From contig JACMQE010000178.1 in assembly GCA_014377145.1 (NCBI GenBank), positions 1 through 6,561 of the forward strand: 6,561 nucleotides of DNA, given 5' to 3'. A program made the translations under genes and the position numbers. The stretch is from Glaciimonas sp. GTDB lineage: Bacteria > Pseudomonadota > Gammaproteobacteria > Burkholderiales > Burkholderiaceae. Positions 1 through 5,879 of the stretch are shown in pieces; the first letter of the stretch is position 1, and every line of letters starts with the position of its first letter. The notes beneath the pieces were generated by a model. It was not told the origin of the DNA and searched no databases. It saw nothing but the letters and a program-made list of their open reading frames with translations.

Positions 1-2
1 CA

Positions 3-65
3 AAGTTATTTATCAAAGTAACCCGCACAGCATATGCCGAACTTCAAGTGCTGCGTGCAGCGTAA
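3..65 (+). CDS. Possible C-terminal fragment of an unidentified protein
   Basis: The frame starting at base 3 is open for 20 codons and ends in TAA at 63-65, with the last residues reading AYAELQVLRAA. It is open from the edge of the window, so it could be the tail of a gene lying mostly to the left. The helical, charged ending is protein-like, but 20 codons is too little to identify a family, and a chance open frame is equally possible. The first small repeat element begins only 12 bases after the stop, which matches the habit of the other copies of sitting close to gene ends. Confidence 0.2.
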   Translation, partial: KLFIKVTRTAYAELQVLRAA

Positions 66-76
66 CATCAGTTAAT

Positions 77-180
77 TAAGACTTACACAAAATCTCTCCG
101 ACAAAGTTGTGCTCTACTAGTCGTGCTAGCGCACTGTCTTCGTCGGCACGCTTTGATAGGACAACTTTGCGTAAGTCCTA
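77..180 (-). repeat. MITE-like inverted-repeat element, copy 1 (inverted orientation)
   Basis: This 104-bp element is bounded by TAAGACTTACACAAAAT on the left and ACTTTGCGTAAGTCCTA on the right, diverged forms of the terminal inverted repeat seen in three other places in the window. Its interior aligns with the other copies only after reverse complementing (shared core blocks GCGTGCCGACGAAGA and GAGCACAAC), so it is inserted in the opposite orientation. It has more mismatches in its terminal repeats than copies 2 and 3, suggesting an older insertion. It has no open reading frame of useful length. TA at each end is compatible with a TA target duplication. Confidence 0.85.
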
Positions 181-311
181 TTAATATGTATAGATAGCTT
201 CAAAAATTAGGGCTAATTTCGCACAAATTTTGTGTTGCCAAAGGGCTGTTTTGAGACCGATTGAATGGCTAAGCTGTGTATTCGCTTCACCACTTCTATC
301 GAAAAGCCATC

Positions 312-681
312 ATGCTCATTTGACCGTCCTGTCCTCGACCGCGCCGGATAGTACGGTATCAACCAAGGTTGCGCAGTCGCTGTCCCAGCTGACCGTTACC
401 ATTTTGTACAAAAAACCAGAACTCACTTCGATTGCGATTTCCCACATCAACTCAACGCATTGGTTCGTGGGTGGACAAAGTCTGCAACAGGATTACAAGG
501 CGAGTTTCTTTTTCGCTATTCGCATTACCGACGAAACCAATACCGCGCACGAAAAAGCCGATTATATCAATGTAGTGTTCAATGCAATGAACCCCTTGTT
601 GGGCGATTTGCACCATGAAAGTTTTACGTCTACGTGCATGATGCGCGTGCGGCGGCGTATGGTTATGGCGGCTTGACGTAG
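312..681 (+). pseudogene. Tautomerase-family protein (4-oxalocrotonate tautomerase-like), frameshifted
   Basis: The reading frame from 317 to about 624 gives a protein closely resembling the ~120-residue tautomerase family of Burkholderiales, including THWFVGG, an ITDETNT segment and AHEKADY. At about 623-625 one base is missing; the next frame then continues YVYVHDARAAAYGYGGLT to a TAG at 679-681, the characteristic family ending. A second lesion lies at the start: ATG at 312, with purine-rich GAAAAG five bases upstream, is followed by CT where a CCT proline codon is expected, so one base has been lost. This proline, exposed after Met removal, is the catalytic base of the superfamily. With two independent single-base deletions the gene is almost certainly dead. 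The ATG at 230 in the same frame as the body adds about 29 unrelated residues and is unlikely to be the real start. The terminal TAG may itself be a mutated Gln codon, as many relatives continue with Gln. Confidence 0.82.
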
Positions 682-894
682 CAAGAACGCGGCGTTGTAG
701 CTAGACTGAAACACGGTGACGACGATTATCATTGCGGACGGCGATGCAGATGCAACGGGCCGTATGCATTGGTGGTTTTTGCCCACGCTATTCAATAGAA
801 ATTGGCTACATTAGCGGTGTTGTTGCTGTCCTTTGTACTCCTGACTAGAGCCGAAGAGGGCTGCCTGCAATATCATTTGAATGTGAATAAAAAT
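682..894. other. Gap between two gene remnants, unassigned
   Basis: This stretch lies between the tautomerase remnant and the recognisable part of the minus-strand LysR remnant. It should hold the effector-binding domain of LysR if that gene were full length, but I cannot recognise any LysR residues after the helix-turn-helix in any minus frame. On the plus strand the tautomerase end frame remains open past its TAG for about 38 codons, with no recognisable family. It is most likely decayed or rearranged sequence. Confidence 0.4.
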
Positions 895-1052
895 ACACCG
901 AAGGTTGAGCATTTGTGCACCGAGTTGTATTTCGAGCTGGTGCACCTGACGCGAGACGATGGGTGCGATTGATTTAATGCCGCCGCTGCCATCGTAACAC
1001 TGTCTGGCTCCACCACCCGCCTGAAGGCGTGCATTGCTGCCAGTTGGTCCAT
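895..1052 (-). pseudogene. LysR-family transcriptional regulator, N-terminal DNA-binding remnant
   Basis: Starting from an ATG at 1052 and reading leftwards, the translation begins MDQLAAMHAFRRVVE and continues through AAAALNQSHPS, the first half of a LysR winged helix-turn-helix. At about 955-960 one base is missing; the adjacent frame then gives SRQVHQLEIQLGAQMLN, the recognition helix and following wing of the same domain. Beyond about 900 the similarity stops. LysR proteins are about 300 residues; only about 50 are identifiable here, so the whole effector-binding domain is lost or unrecognisable. LysR genes are commonly divergent from a gene they regulate, and an oxidoreductase remnant lies immediately on the other side in that orientation. 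Identification of the domain is firm; the regulated target is inference. Confidence 0.8.
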
Positions 1053-1064
1053 CGTGTCGAGAAA

Positions 1065-1351
1065 TTTTTGCTGGACAGTCCGCATTTTCTGGCAGAGCAC
1101 AAAAGCGAAACGGTGCCGAGTAAGCAGTTTTTGGACGATCTGCGCGCAAAAGCGATGCTTAAATGGACCTTTTATCAATGCCAGCGTTGTTTACGTCGGG
1201 TGAGCGCATGGGCAAGTTTCGCTGCGGTCGGAATCAATTGCTAAGAGATGAGAGTGGCCAGGATTATATCTCGATGGAGGATTGTGTCCTTAAAATACTG
1301 GATGAACTGGAACAGCCACAGCATGTGCGTCAACGCTTTACGGTCGGATAC
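1065..1351 (+). pseudogene. NAD(P)-binding oxidoreductase (atypical SDR, NmrA/YwnB-like), C-terminal half, frameshifted
   Basis: One frame reads LDSPHFLAEHKSETVPSKQF and then LDDLRAKAMLKWTF (about 1071-1177); the next frame continues LSMPALFTSGERMGKFRCG, then QDYISMEDCVLKILDELEQP and QRFTVGY (about 1180-1351). Joined, these match the C-terminal half of short NAD(P)H-binding reductases of about 210 residues, whose usual pattern is a WT(F/L)LSPA...F.PGER.G.FR.G segment, ISVEDYA, and FTVGY at the end. The switch lies in a T run after WTF and needs one missing base. The N-terminal Rossmann half with its GATG..G motif is absent: only about 15 bases separate the recognisable start from the divergent LysR ATG. 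The normal stop after VGY is also lost, so the frame runs on to 1444. Not functional. Confidence 0.75.
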
Positions 1352-1439
1352 CACACGCATCAAAACGGCGGAAAGGCGTGCGTTGGTCACAGGACGTCTT
1401 TTCTGCCATTGTCAGTTGGTGCTAATAGGTGCCAGCAGC

Positions 1440-1468
1440 GCTAAAAACGGTAATATTTCTTTTTTAGC
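1440..1468. terminator. Weak AT-rich hairpin, possible decayed terminator
   Basis: GCTAAAAA at 1440-1447 pairs perfectly with TTTTTAGC at 1461-1468, leaving a 13-base loop. It lies about 90 bases after the oxidoreductase remnant, in a ~195-base gap (1352-1545) with no recognisable gene. The stem is mostly A-T and the loop is long, so termination activity is doubtful. Confidence 0.22.
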
Positions 1469-1545
1469 AGCATCCCCGTGTGATACCGTTATAAGCCTGT
1501 TTTGCGTTTTACCTTTTCTTGATCGAGCGCATTTTTATTCTTTAT

Positions 1546-1648
1546 TAGGACTTACGCAAAATCGTTCCAGCAAGGCGTGCTGGCGAAGATAGTACTCAAT
1601 TACGGCTAGGAGAGCACAACACAGCTGGGCGATTTTGCGTAAGTCCTA
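1546..1648 (+). repeat. MITE-like inverted-repeat element, copy 2 (best preserved)
   Basis: This 103-bp element carries terminal inverted repeats identical over 19 bases: TAGGACTTACGCAAAATCG on the left and its exact complement on the right. The pairing extends inward with CCAGC and GCTGG after two or three unpaired bases. The interior contains the shared blocks GCGTGCTGGCGAAGATAGT and GAGAGCACAAC. It encodes nothing. TA is present at both outer ends. The right end lies 19 bases before the ATG of the yafJ-type pseudogene, so it occupies the place where that gene's promoter would be expected. Confidence 0.92.
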
Positions 1649-1667
1649 CTTATTATGACCTGAAATT

Positions 1668-2321
1668 ATGTGCCAGCTCCTTGGAATGAATTACAATGTA
1701 CCGACCAACATCGTGTTTGGTTTTATCGGCTTTGCCACTAGTTCGTCGTTGTCTGATCAAATCGAAAAATGTCATCGCGCATATTCGCAAAGCCACGCAA
1801 GGTCAAATGTCGCTGGAAAACTACCATCCTTTCGTGCGAGAGTTGTGGGGACACTATTGAGTATTTGCCCATAACGACGATTTAAAGTCGTTTGCGCCGG
1901 CCTTGTATGGGACATTTCGCCCAATGGGAAATACGGATAGTGAATTGGCGTTTTGCTACATTTTGCAGGAATTGTGGCAGCGCTTTGGTGAAACCTTGCC
2001 GAATCTTGGGCAATTGTCGGCAGCTGTGCAAGAGCTGTGTGATGGGATCGTCACCCACGGCACCTTTTTAATATACTGTTATCCGATGGATCGGCGCTGT
2101 TCGCCCATTGCTCGACCAACTTGCATTATCTGCTTCGTCAGTTTCCGTTTACGCAAGCAAAATTATCTGACGAAGATGTGATCGTCGATTTTTTACAAGT
2201 CACAATGCCCAAAGACCGGGTTGCCATGATTGTGACCGCACCGCTGACGACCAATGAGTTATGGACCCAGTTTGGCGCAGGGAAATTGAAGGTGTTTGTG
2301 GAGAGCGAAGTACAGGCTTGA
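1668..2321 (+). pseudogene. yafJ: Class II glutamine amidotransferase (YafJ type), broken
   Basis: ATG at 1668 begins [13 protein letters not shown], with the N-terminal cysteine (residue 2) that is the nucleophile of class II glutamine amidotransferases. At about 1757 the frame jumps to [16 protein letters not shown] and [15 protein letters not shown]; compared with the ~255-residue family, about 38 residues containing the HKDGWG-like part are deleted. An in-frame TGA at 1858-1860 stands where Trp is expected before VFAHN. The frame then continues through FRPMGNTDSELAFC. At 2068-2069 a one-base loss shifts into NILLSDGSALFAHCSTNLHY, then LSDEDVIVDF and APLTTNELW, ending in TGA at 2319-2321. 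The gene therefore has one deletion, one nonsense codon and one frameshift. The cellular role of YafJ is poorly known. It converges on xthA with a 64-base gap that has no clear terminator. Confidence 0.87.
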
Positions 2322-2385
2322 AGAAAGTGAATTATTGGCCCATCACCATTGGGGCAGTGGGGCAATACTCCAGCGATTTGAGCGC

Positions 2386-3159
2386 TTAGACTTCGACGTA
2401 ATCAATCGTCAGCGGCGCATGATCAGAAAACCGCTCATCCTTGTAGATGGCAAGAGCTTGTGCTTTGGCAGCGATGCCAGGGGTTGAAATGTGGTAATCG
2501 ATACGCCAGCCAACGTTCTTGGCCCAAGCCTGACCGCGATTGCTCCACCAAGTGTATTGCTCGGCACGTGTATCGACTTTGCGAAAGACATCGACCAGCG
2601 CGACTTCATTAAACAAATGCGTTAACCAAGCCCGCTCTTCCGGCAAAAATCCGGAATGCTTTTTATTGCCTTTGAAGTTTTTCAGATCGATCTCGTGATG
2701 GGCGATATTCCAGTCGCCGCAGATGACGACTTCGCGGCCGCTGGCTTTGAGTTCTTGCAAATGCGGCAAGAAGGCTTCCATAAAGCGGAATTTTGCTAAT
2801 TGGCGTTCTTCGCCGGAAGAACCGGATGGACAGTATAGGGAAATGACGGTCAGGTAACCGAAACCGCATTCGACATAACGTCCTTCGGCATCGAACTCTG
2901 GATTGCCAAAGCCGATTCGAACGGTGTTGGGGATGCGCTTACTGTACAGTCCAACGCCAGAATAACCTTTCTTTTCAGCATAATGAAAATTGCCGATGTA
3001 ACCTCCTGGTGCCAGCATTTCCGGTGACATGTCAGCAGCTTGTGCCTTTAATTCTTGTACACAGATAAAGTCAGCGGATTGTTTGGCCATCCATTCAAAA
3101 AAACCTTTTTTAGTAGCGGAGCGAATACCGTTGAGATTGGCGGAAATAATTCTTGGCAT
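2386..3159 (-). CDS. xthA: Exodeoxyribonuclease III (AP endonuclease), intact
   Basis: The 257-residue protein is full length for the exonuclease III/APE family, metal-dependent enzymes that cut DNA at abasic sites and remove 3' blocking groups in base excision repair. Expected catalytic residues are all visible: N8/N10 in SANLNGIRS, E36 in CVQELKAQ, Y109 in SLYCPSG, D149 and N151 in CGDWNIAH, D221 in WRIDYH, and D246-H247 in SDHAPL. I choose the ATG at 3159 because the protein then starts MPRIISANLNG, as in relatives; the in-frame ATG at 3198 adds 13 residues not found in the family. There is no strong Shine-Dalgarno before 3159. Its stop is TAA. It is divergent from yigZ and is the largest undamaged gene here, suggesting continuing selection for DNA repair. 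Confidence 0.97.
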   Translation of the reverse strand: MPRIISANLNGIRSATKKGFFEWMAKQSADFICVQELKAQAADMSPEMLAPGGYIGNFHYAEKKGYSGVGLYSKRIPNTVRIGFGNPEFDAEGRYVECGFGYLTVISLYCPSGSSGEERQLAKFRFMEAFLPHLQELKASGREVVICGDWNIAHHEIDLKNFKGNKKHSGFLPEERAWLTHLFNEVALVDVFRKVDTRAEQYTWWSNRGQAWAKNVGWRIDYHISTPGIAAKAQALAIYKDERFSDHAPLTIDYVEV

Positions 3160-3389
3160 ATTGAATAAAGTGAGAGTCGAAGTGAGGGGTGGAGTCAAAT
3201 CAAAGACCTATAAAAGGAGTGGTCAGTACGCAATGCATCACGAGAATACAAACAAAACCAAGCAAACTTGTCATCGCAGATCTGAACACATTAGGATAAC
3301 CGATTTGGCTGCGATGGCTATGGAGAAAGCACCGACGATTGGGCTTTATCCTTATTCATTATGATCATACTTATAACGTCGATTCTCCT
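3160..3389. promoter_or_regulatory. Divergent intergenic region between xthA and yigZ
   Basis: These 230 bases separate the start codons of two oppositely oriented genes, so promoters for both should lie here. I could not find a convincing -35/-10 pair. On the minus strand TTGCGT around 3230 followed by a TATAGG-like box gives only a 15-base spacer, which is poor. An ATG at 3339 in frame with yigZ lies inside this region, but the residues it adds are not family-like. The assignment rests on gene arrangement only. Confidence 0.35.
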
Positions 3390-3986
3390 ATGGCATTCAG
3401 CTTAGCCCAACCAGCGCATAGCAAAATTGGTATTAAAAAAAGTGTTTTCATTGGCTTTGTTACCGCCGTTGCAGGACGTCCTGAGGCATTGACCGAAGTC
3501 GCATGTTTGCGCCGGGAACATCCGAATGCAACGCATGTTTGTTGGACACTGCTGGCAGGCGGTCATTCTGGCGCATCGGACGATGGCGAGCCGGGTGGCA
3601 AAGCTAGTTTACCGATGCTGAATGTATTACAGCATCAGGATTTAGAGCAGGTGTTAGCAGTAGTGACGCGGTATTATGAGTGGTATCCGGCTAGGTGCTG
3701 GCGGTCTGGTGCGTGCTTACACAGACGCGGTGGCGCAAGCGTTATGCAGGTAGAAAAGATTGCATTAGTGGTGACCACAACCCTCTGCTCGACGGTGCCC
3801 TATGCGTTGGAAGGATCAATGCGCCGCTTGTTGCAGCAAAGCGGCGTAACCTTGGGCGAGGTGACCCATGGCGATATGGTCAGTATGTGTTTTTTGTTAC
3901 CGCTTTCTGCTGCGCCTGCTTTACGTCGAAAGGCGAATGAGCTGTGTCATGGGGCATTGCAATGGTGTGAAAATGACGCTGATTAA
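3390..3986 (+). CDS. yigZ: YigZ/IMPACT-family protein (UPF0029), open frame but internally frame-scrambled
   Basis: Translation from ATG 3390 gives 198 residues, normal for the YigZ/IMPACT family, beginning MAFSLAQPAHSKIGIKKSVF with the usual KKS.FIG pattern. The signature SDDGEPGG lies near residues 63-70, followed by LPMLNVLQ and VVTRYY. Residues about 97-118 then read EWYPARCW and so on, which is foreign to the family. The +1 frame over the same bases (3679-3743) gives SGIRLGAGGLVRAYTDAVAQ, the conserved glycine-rich segment. An extra base at about 3678 and a missing base at about 3744 therefore compensate, so the end of the protein (VPYALEG, VTHGDMV, FLLP) is back in the right frame. The ORF is uninterrupted but lacks a core conserved motif and is probably non-functional. 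The in-frame ATG at 3339 adds 17 residues and is less likely as the start. There is no clear Shine-Dalgarno for either. Confidence 0.85.
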   Translation: MAFSLAQPAHSKIGIKKSVFIGFVTAVAGRPEALTEVACLRREHPNATHVCWTLLAGGHSGASDDGEPGGKASLPMLNVLQHQDLEQVLAVVTRYYEWYPARCWRSGACLHRRGGASVMQVEKIALVVTTTLCSTVPYALEGSMRRLLQQSGVTLGEVTHGDMVSMCFLLPLSAAPALRRKANELCHGALQWCENDAD

Positions 3987-3993
3987 AGGGTAA

Positions 3994-4107
3994 TAGGACT
4001 TACGCAAAATTGTCCCAGTAACGGACTTGCCAATCCCGCCGACAAAGACAGTAAGCTAGTATGACTAGGACAGTGCAACGCTAATGGGGCGATTTTGCGT
4101 AAGTCCT
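3994..4107 (+). repeat. MITE-like inverted-repeat element, copy 3 (with ~11-base internal expansion)
   Basis: The left end TAGGACTTACGCAAAAT and the right end ATTTTGCGTAAGTCCT are perfect complements, and the last base is C where other copies have A, so the right TA is altered. The interior shows the CCGACAAAGACAGTA and CTAGGACAGTGCAAC blocks in the same orientation as copies 2 and 4. It is 114 bases, longer than the others, because of extra sequence around 4018-4035. The element starts 7 bases after the yigZ stop codon. It carries no gene. Confidence 0.9.
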
Positions 4108-4139
4108 CGGTAAGCTATAGATTAGGTGGCGGGGATAGT

Positions 4140-4178
4140 ATTGCCAATACCAATGGGAACTGCCATTGTGTAGGCAAT
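4140..4178. other. Bulged hairpin between ybeD and the copy-3 element
   Basis: ATTGCC at 4140-4145 pairs with GGCAAT at 4173-4178; TAC at 4148-4150 pairs with GTA at 4170-4172; CAATGG at 4151-4156 pairs with CCATTG at 4163-4168 around the six-base loop GAACTG. That gives 15 base pairs with an AA bulge and a single T bulge. It lies about 130 bases downstream of the ybeD stop, but no T tract follows in either direction, so it is not a standard terminator. A diverged copy of the central part (CGATGGGAATGGCCA) is at about 4220-4234. It may be an RNA-processing or protective hairpin, a decayed repeat, or chance. The rest of 4108-4310 shows no recognisable gene; a minus-strand frame without stops covers it but has no early start codon. 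Confidence 0.4.
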
Positions 4179-4310
4179 GCACGATTGATTTAATAATACC
4201 TATATGGAAATAGATATGCCCGATGGGAATGGCCACCGCGACGATACAATGAGGTAACGTGCCACTATTTTCTTGTTTTAGCGGTATATCCAGCCATGTG
4301 GATTTTTCGC

Positions 4311-4592
4311 CTACAACACCATTTTCACCATCGGATGGATCGATAGGGCGCTATACAAGTTATCAAGTTGCTCGCGGCTAGTTGCCAACACCGTGACGGT
4401 GAGTCCGGTATAATTGCCTTTTACGGATGGTCGTACTTCTAGTTTTCCGATGTGAAAAGTCGGGTCGTACTGTACCACTACACTGACAATCGTTTCAGCA
4501 AATGTATCTTGGGTTGGCCCCATGATTTTGATAGGAAAATCGCTCGGATAAAAGATCAGGCTATCTTTAGGAGGAATAACTGGCGTATTCAT
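4311..4592 (-). CDS. ybeD: YbeD/DUF493 family protein, intact
   Basis: The 93-residue protein matches the DUF493 (UPF0250) family in length and content: SLIFYPSDFPIKIMG near residues 11-25, FAETIVSVV, VRPSVKGNYTGLTVTVLATS, and the ending HPMVKMVL. These are small ACT-like-fold proteins of unproven function, often encoded between a D-amino acid aminotransferase gene and lipB. ATG at 4592 is the only sensible start; a purine-rich GAATAGAG lies about 8 to 15 bases upstream. The stop is TAG. Here the upstream neighbour (dat, same strand, 100-base gap) is broken, and downstream there is no lipB, only a hairpin and a MITE-like element. That this gene remains undamaged among broken ones suggests a function independent of dat. 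Confidence 0.93.
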   Translation of the reverse strand: MNTPVIPPKDSLIFYPSDFPIKIMGPTQDTFAETIVSVVVQYDPTFHIGKLEVRPSVKGNYTGLTVTVLATSREQLDNLYSALSIHPMVKMVL

Positions 4593-4692
4593 AATGGTTG
4601 CTCTATTCTTCTAGTGATCAAGTGGCGTGCAATATTGGTGTCACCTGCGGCATGGCTGTAATTCAGTGCCCTGTCCAGTACTTTCAGCACAT

Positions 4693-5564
4693 TCAGACCG
4701 AAGCCGCTTTAGCACACTGGTAAGTCTGATATAACTGCGTATAAATAGGGCTAGGTTAGCCCTGTCTGACTATTTTGTCATCAATTGCAGTCACAGGAAA
4801 AGTTTCCTTGATTGCTGACGACAGCAGTACTGCGTCGGCATCAAATACTGCATCGCGGGATAGTCGGCGGGCGTTGAATTGAATATTGCCTGCGGTGTAT
4901 AATTTTCCAATCAGACCGTAACGAATATCCCCTAAAATAAGGTTATTCTTCGGCGGTGCCATCAGTACCCGATTTTTAACGATCCAGACATTAGAGGACG
5001 ATGTTTCGGTCAAAAATCCGTCCCGAAATTGAATCGCTTCGACTACGCCGTGCTCCGCCGTATATCGTGCCGCCGGTACATTGCGAAGGAGAGAAATTAA
5101 TTTGATTTCGCAATGCAGTCAGCGCTGATCTTCCATTAATATACAGGATACGCCTTTCGCGTGTACTAGACCGCTCGGTAAGACCATGGGATTGGTCCTG
5201 ATGAAAACGGTCGGTGTCAGTGCTTCTTTGGGGAACGCATGACCATGCTTGGCAACGCCTCTTGTCAAATGAATATAAACCCATCTGGTCGGCGCTATCA
5301 AATGTGGTGATGACCTGATTGATCAAGGCCATCTACTCTTCCTTATTATGTGGATTCGGTATATCAATTGCCTTCAGGCTAAGGAATAAGCGGGCTATAT
5401 GAGGCGTAGCGCGAAACGCTTTTCCAGCATAAATAGGAATGACCTCATATACACCGTCGCCAAAAATAAAGCCGCGATCCAACACTGAGATACTCCAACA
5501 CCGAGATACGCGCTTTAGACAGCGGCGTCATGACGCCATTGAGATAGGCGATGGGATCTTGCAT
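4693..5564 (-). pseudogene. dat: D-amino acid aminotransferase (PLP fold type IV), heavily broken
   Basis: Reading left from ATG 5564 (AGAAAG about 6 bases upstream) the protein starts MQDPIAYLNGVMTPLSKARISVL. A 16-base tandem duplication (5478-5509) then shifts the frame; the next frame gives DRGFIFGDGVYEVIPIYAG and LSLKAIDIPNPHNKEE. A TAG (5333-5335) replaces Trp before MALINQV. One extra base at about 5284 shifts to VYIHLTRGVAKHGHAFPKE and TPTVFIRTNPMV. A TGA (5119-5121) replaces the Trp of EDQRW, and the same frame continues EIKLISLLRNV, carrying the Lys that binds pyridoxal phosphate, then IQFRDGFLTETSSSNVW. A TAA (4756-4758) cuts the C-terminus, though PSPIYTQLYQTYQ follows to TGA at 4693-4695. 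Apart from these five lesions the ~290-codon length is normal. Intact relatives interconvert D-alanine and D-glutamate with their keto acids. It is first in the dat-ybeD arrangement common in Burkholderiales. Confidence 0.88.
5478..5509. repeat. 16-bp tandem duplication inside dat
   Basis: TCCAACACTGAGATAC (5478-5493) is followed directly by TCCAACACCGAGATAC (5494-5509), two units with one mismatch. Removing one unit restores the expected minus-strand reading ARISVLDRGFIFGDG, so the duplication is the direct cause of the first dat frameshift. The single difference shows it has had time to diverge or arose with an error. Confidence 0.9.
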
Positions 5565-5592
5565 GTTAGCTTTCTAAAAAAGTGAAGATTTA

Positions 5593-5699
5593 ATGGCCTA
5601 TGCAAAATTGTCCCAACAAGGCGTGCCGACAAAGATAGTACGCTACTACGTACGGTTAGAAAAGCACAACGGCGCTGGAGCGATTTTGCGTAAGTCCTA
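5593..5699 (+). repeat. MITE-like inverted-repeat element, copy 4 (decayed left end)
   Basis: The right end GATTTTGCGTAAGTCCTA is perfect; the left end is altered to ATGGCCTATGCAAAATTG. The interior (AAGGCGTGCCGACAAAGATA, AAAGCACAAC, GCGCTGG) aligns with copies 2 and 3 in the same orientation. Its left edge is about 28 bases from the dat ATG (5564, minus strand), so it occupies the expected dat promoter position. There is no open frame that looks like protein; the minus ORF 5528-5743 overlapping it is chance. Confidence 0.88.
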
Positions 5700-5805
5700 G
5701 TGAAGATTAATTCTGACACAAAGTATGTTCTACCTATAAGCAAAAAAGTATGGTGAAAGCGCGTGATATGAAAGAGTGTACATATTCACCAATACGGCAC
5801 GCCAT

Positions 5806-5835
5806 AAAAAACGGCAGTTTGAGCTACCGTTTTTT
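5806..5835. terminator. Rho-independent type hairpin, probably bidirectional
   Basis: AAAAAACGGCAG (5806-5817) pairs with CTACCGTTTTTT (5824-5835) around the six-base loop TTTGAG, with one C-A mismatch. It has a six-T run on the plus strand and a matching six-T run when read on the minus strand, so it could terminate transcription from either side. On the minus strand it would follow the IS5-family transposase remnant, whose recognisable sequence ends about 45 bases upstream. On the plus strand no gene ends nearby. Confidence 0.7.
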
Positions 5836-5879
5836 GCTGCATTTTTGCTTTGTTTTCTTGCATAGGCAGAAGCACCCTA

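Noticed and set aside
1248..1592. A plus frame reading KTAERRALVTG near 1355-1395, like the start of a short-chain dehydrogenase
   Set aside because: The similarity lasts about ten residues; the usual glycine pattern does not follow, the frame runs into the MITE-like element, and there is no start codon at the right place.
2322..2385. Hairpin ATTGGCCC/GGGGCAAT between the yafJ-type gene and xthA as a terminator
   Set aside because: The stem has a central mismatch, the loop is 17 bases, and no T run follows on either strand.
3029..3364. Plus-strand ORF of 111 codons across the xthA start
   Set aside because: It is the antisense shadow of xthA plus intergenic sequence, with no family-like residues.
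4093..4308. Minus-strand stop-free frame containing VAVAIPIGHIYFHIG downstream of ybeD, considered as lipB or a membrane protein
   Set aside because: It has no start codon near its beginning, does not contain lipB motifs (such as HPPV or RGG..TYHGPGQ), and runs into the repeat element.
77..5699. The four spaced repeats as a CRISPR array or att sites
   Set aside because: They are ~104 bp each with terminal inverted repeats, 1.4-2.4 kb apart, one inverted, and no cas or integrase gene is present.
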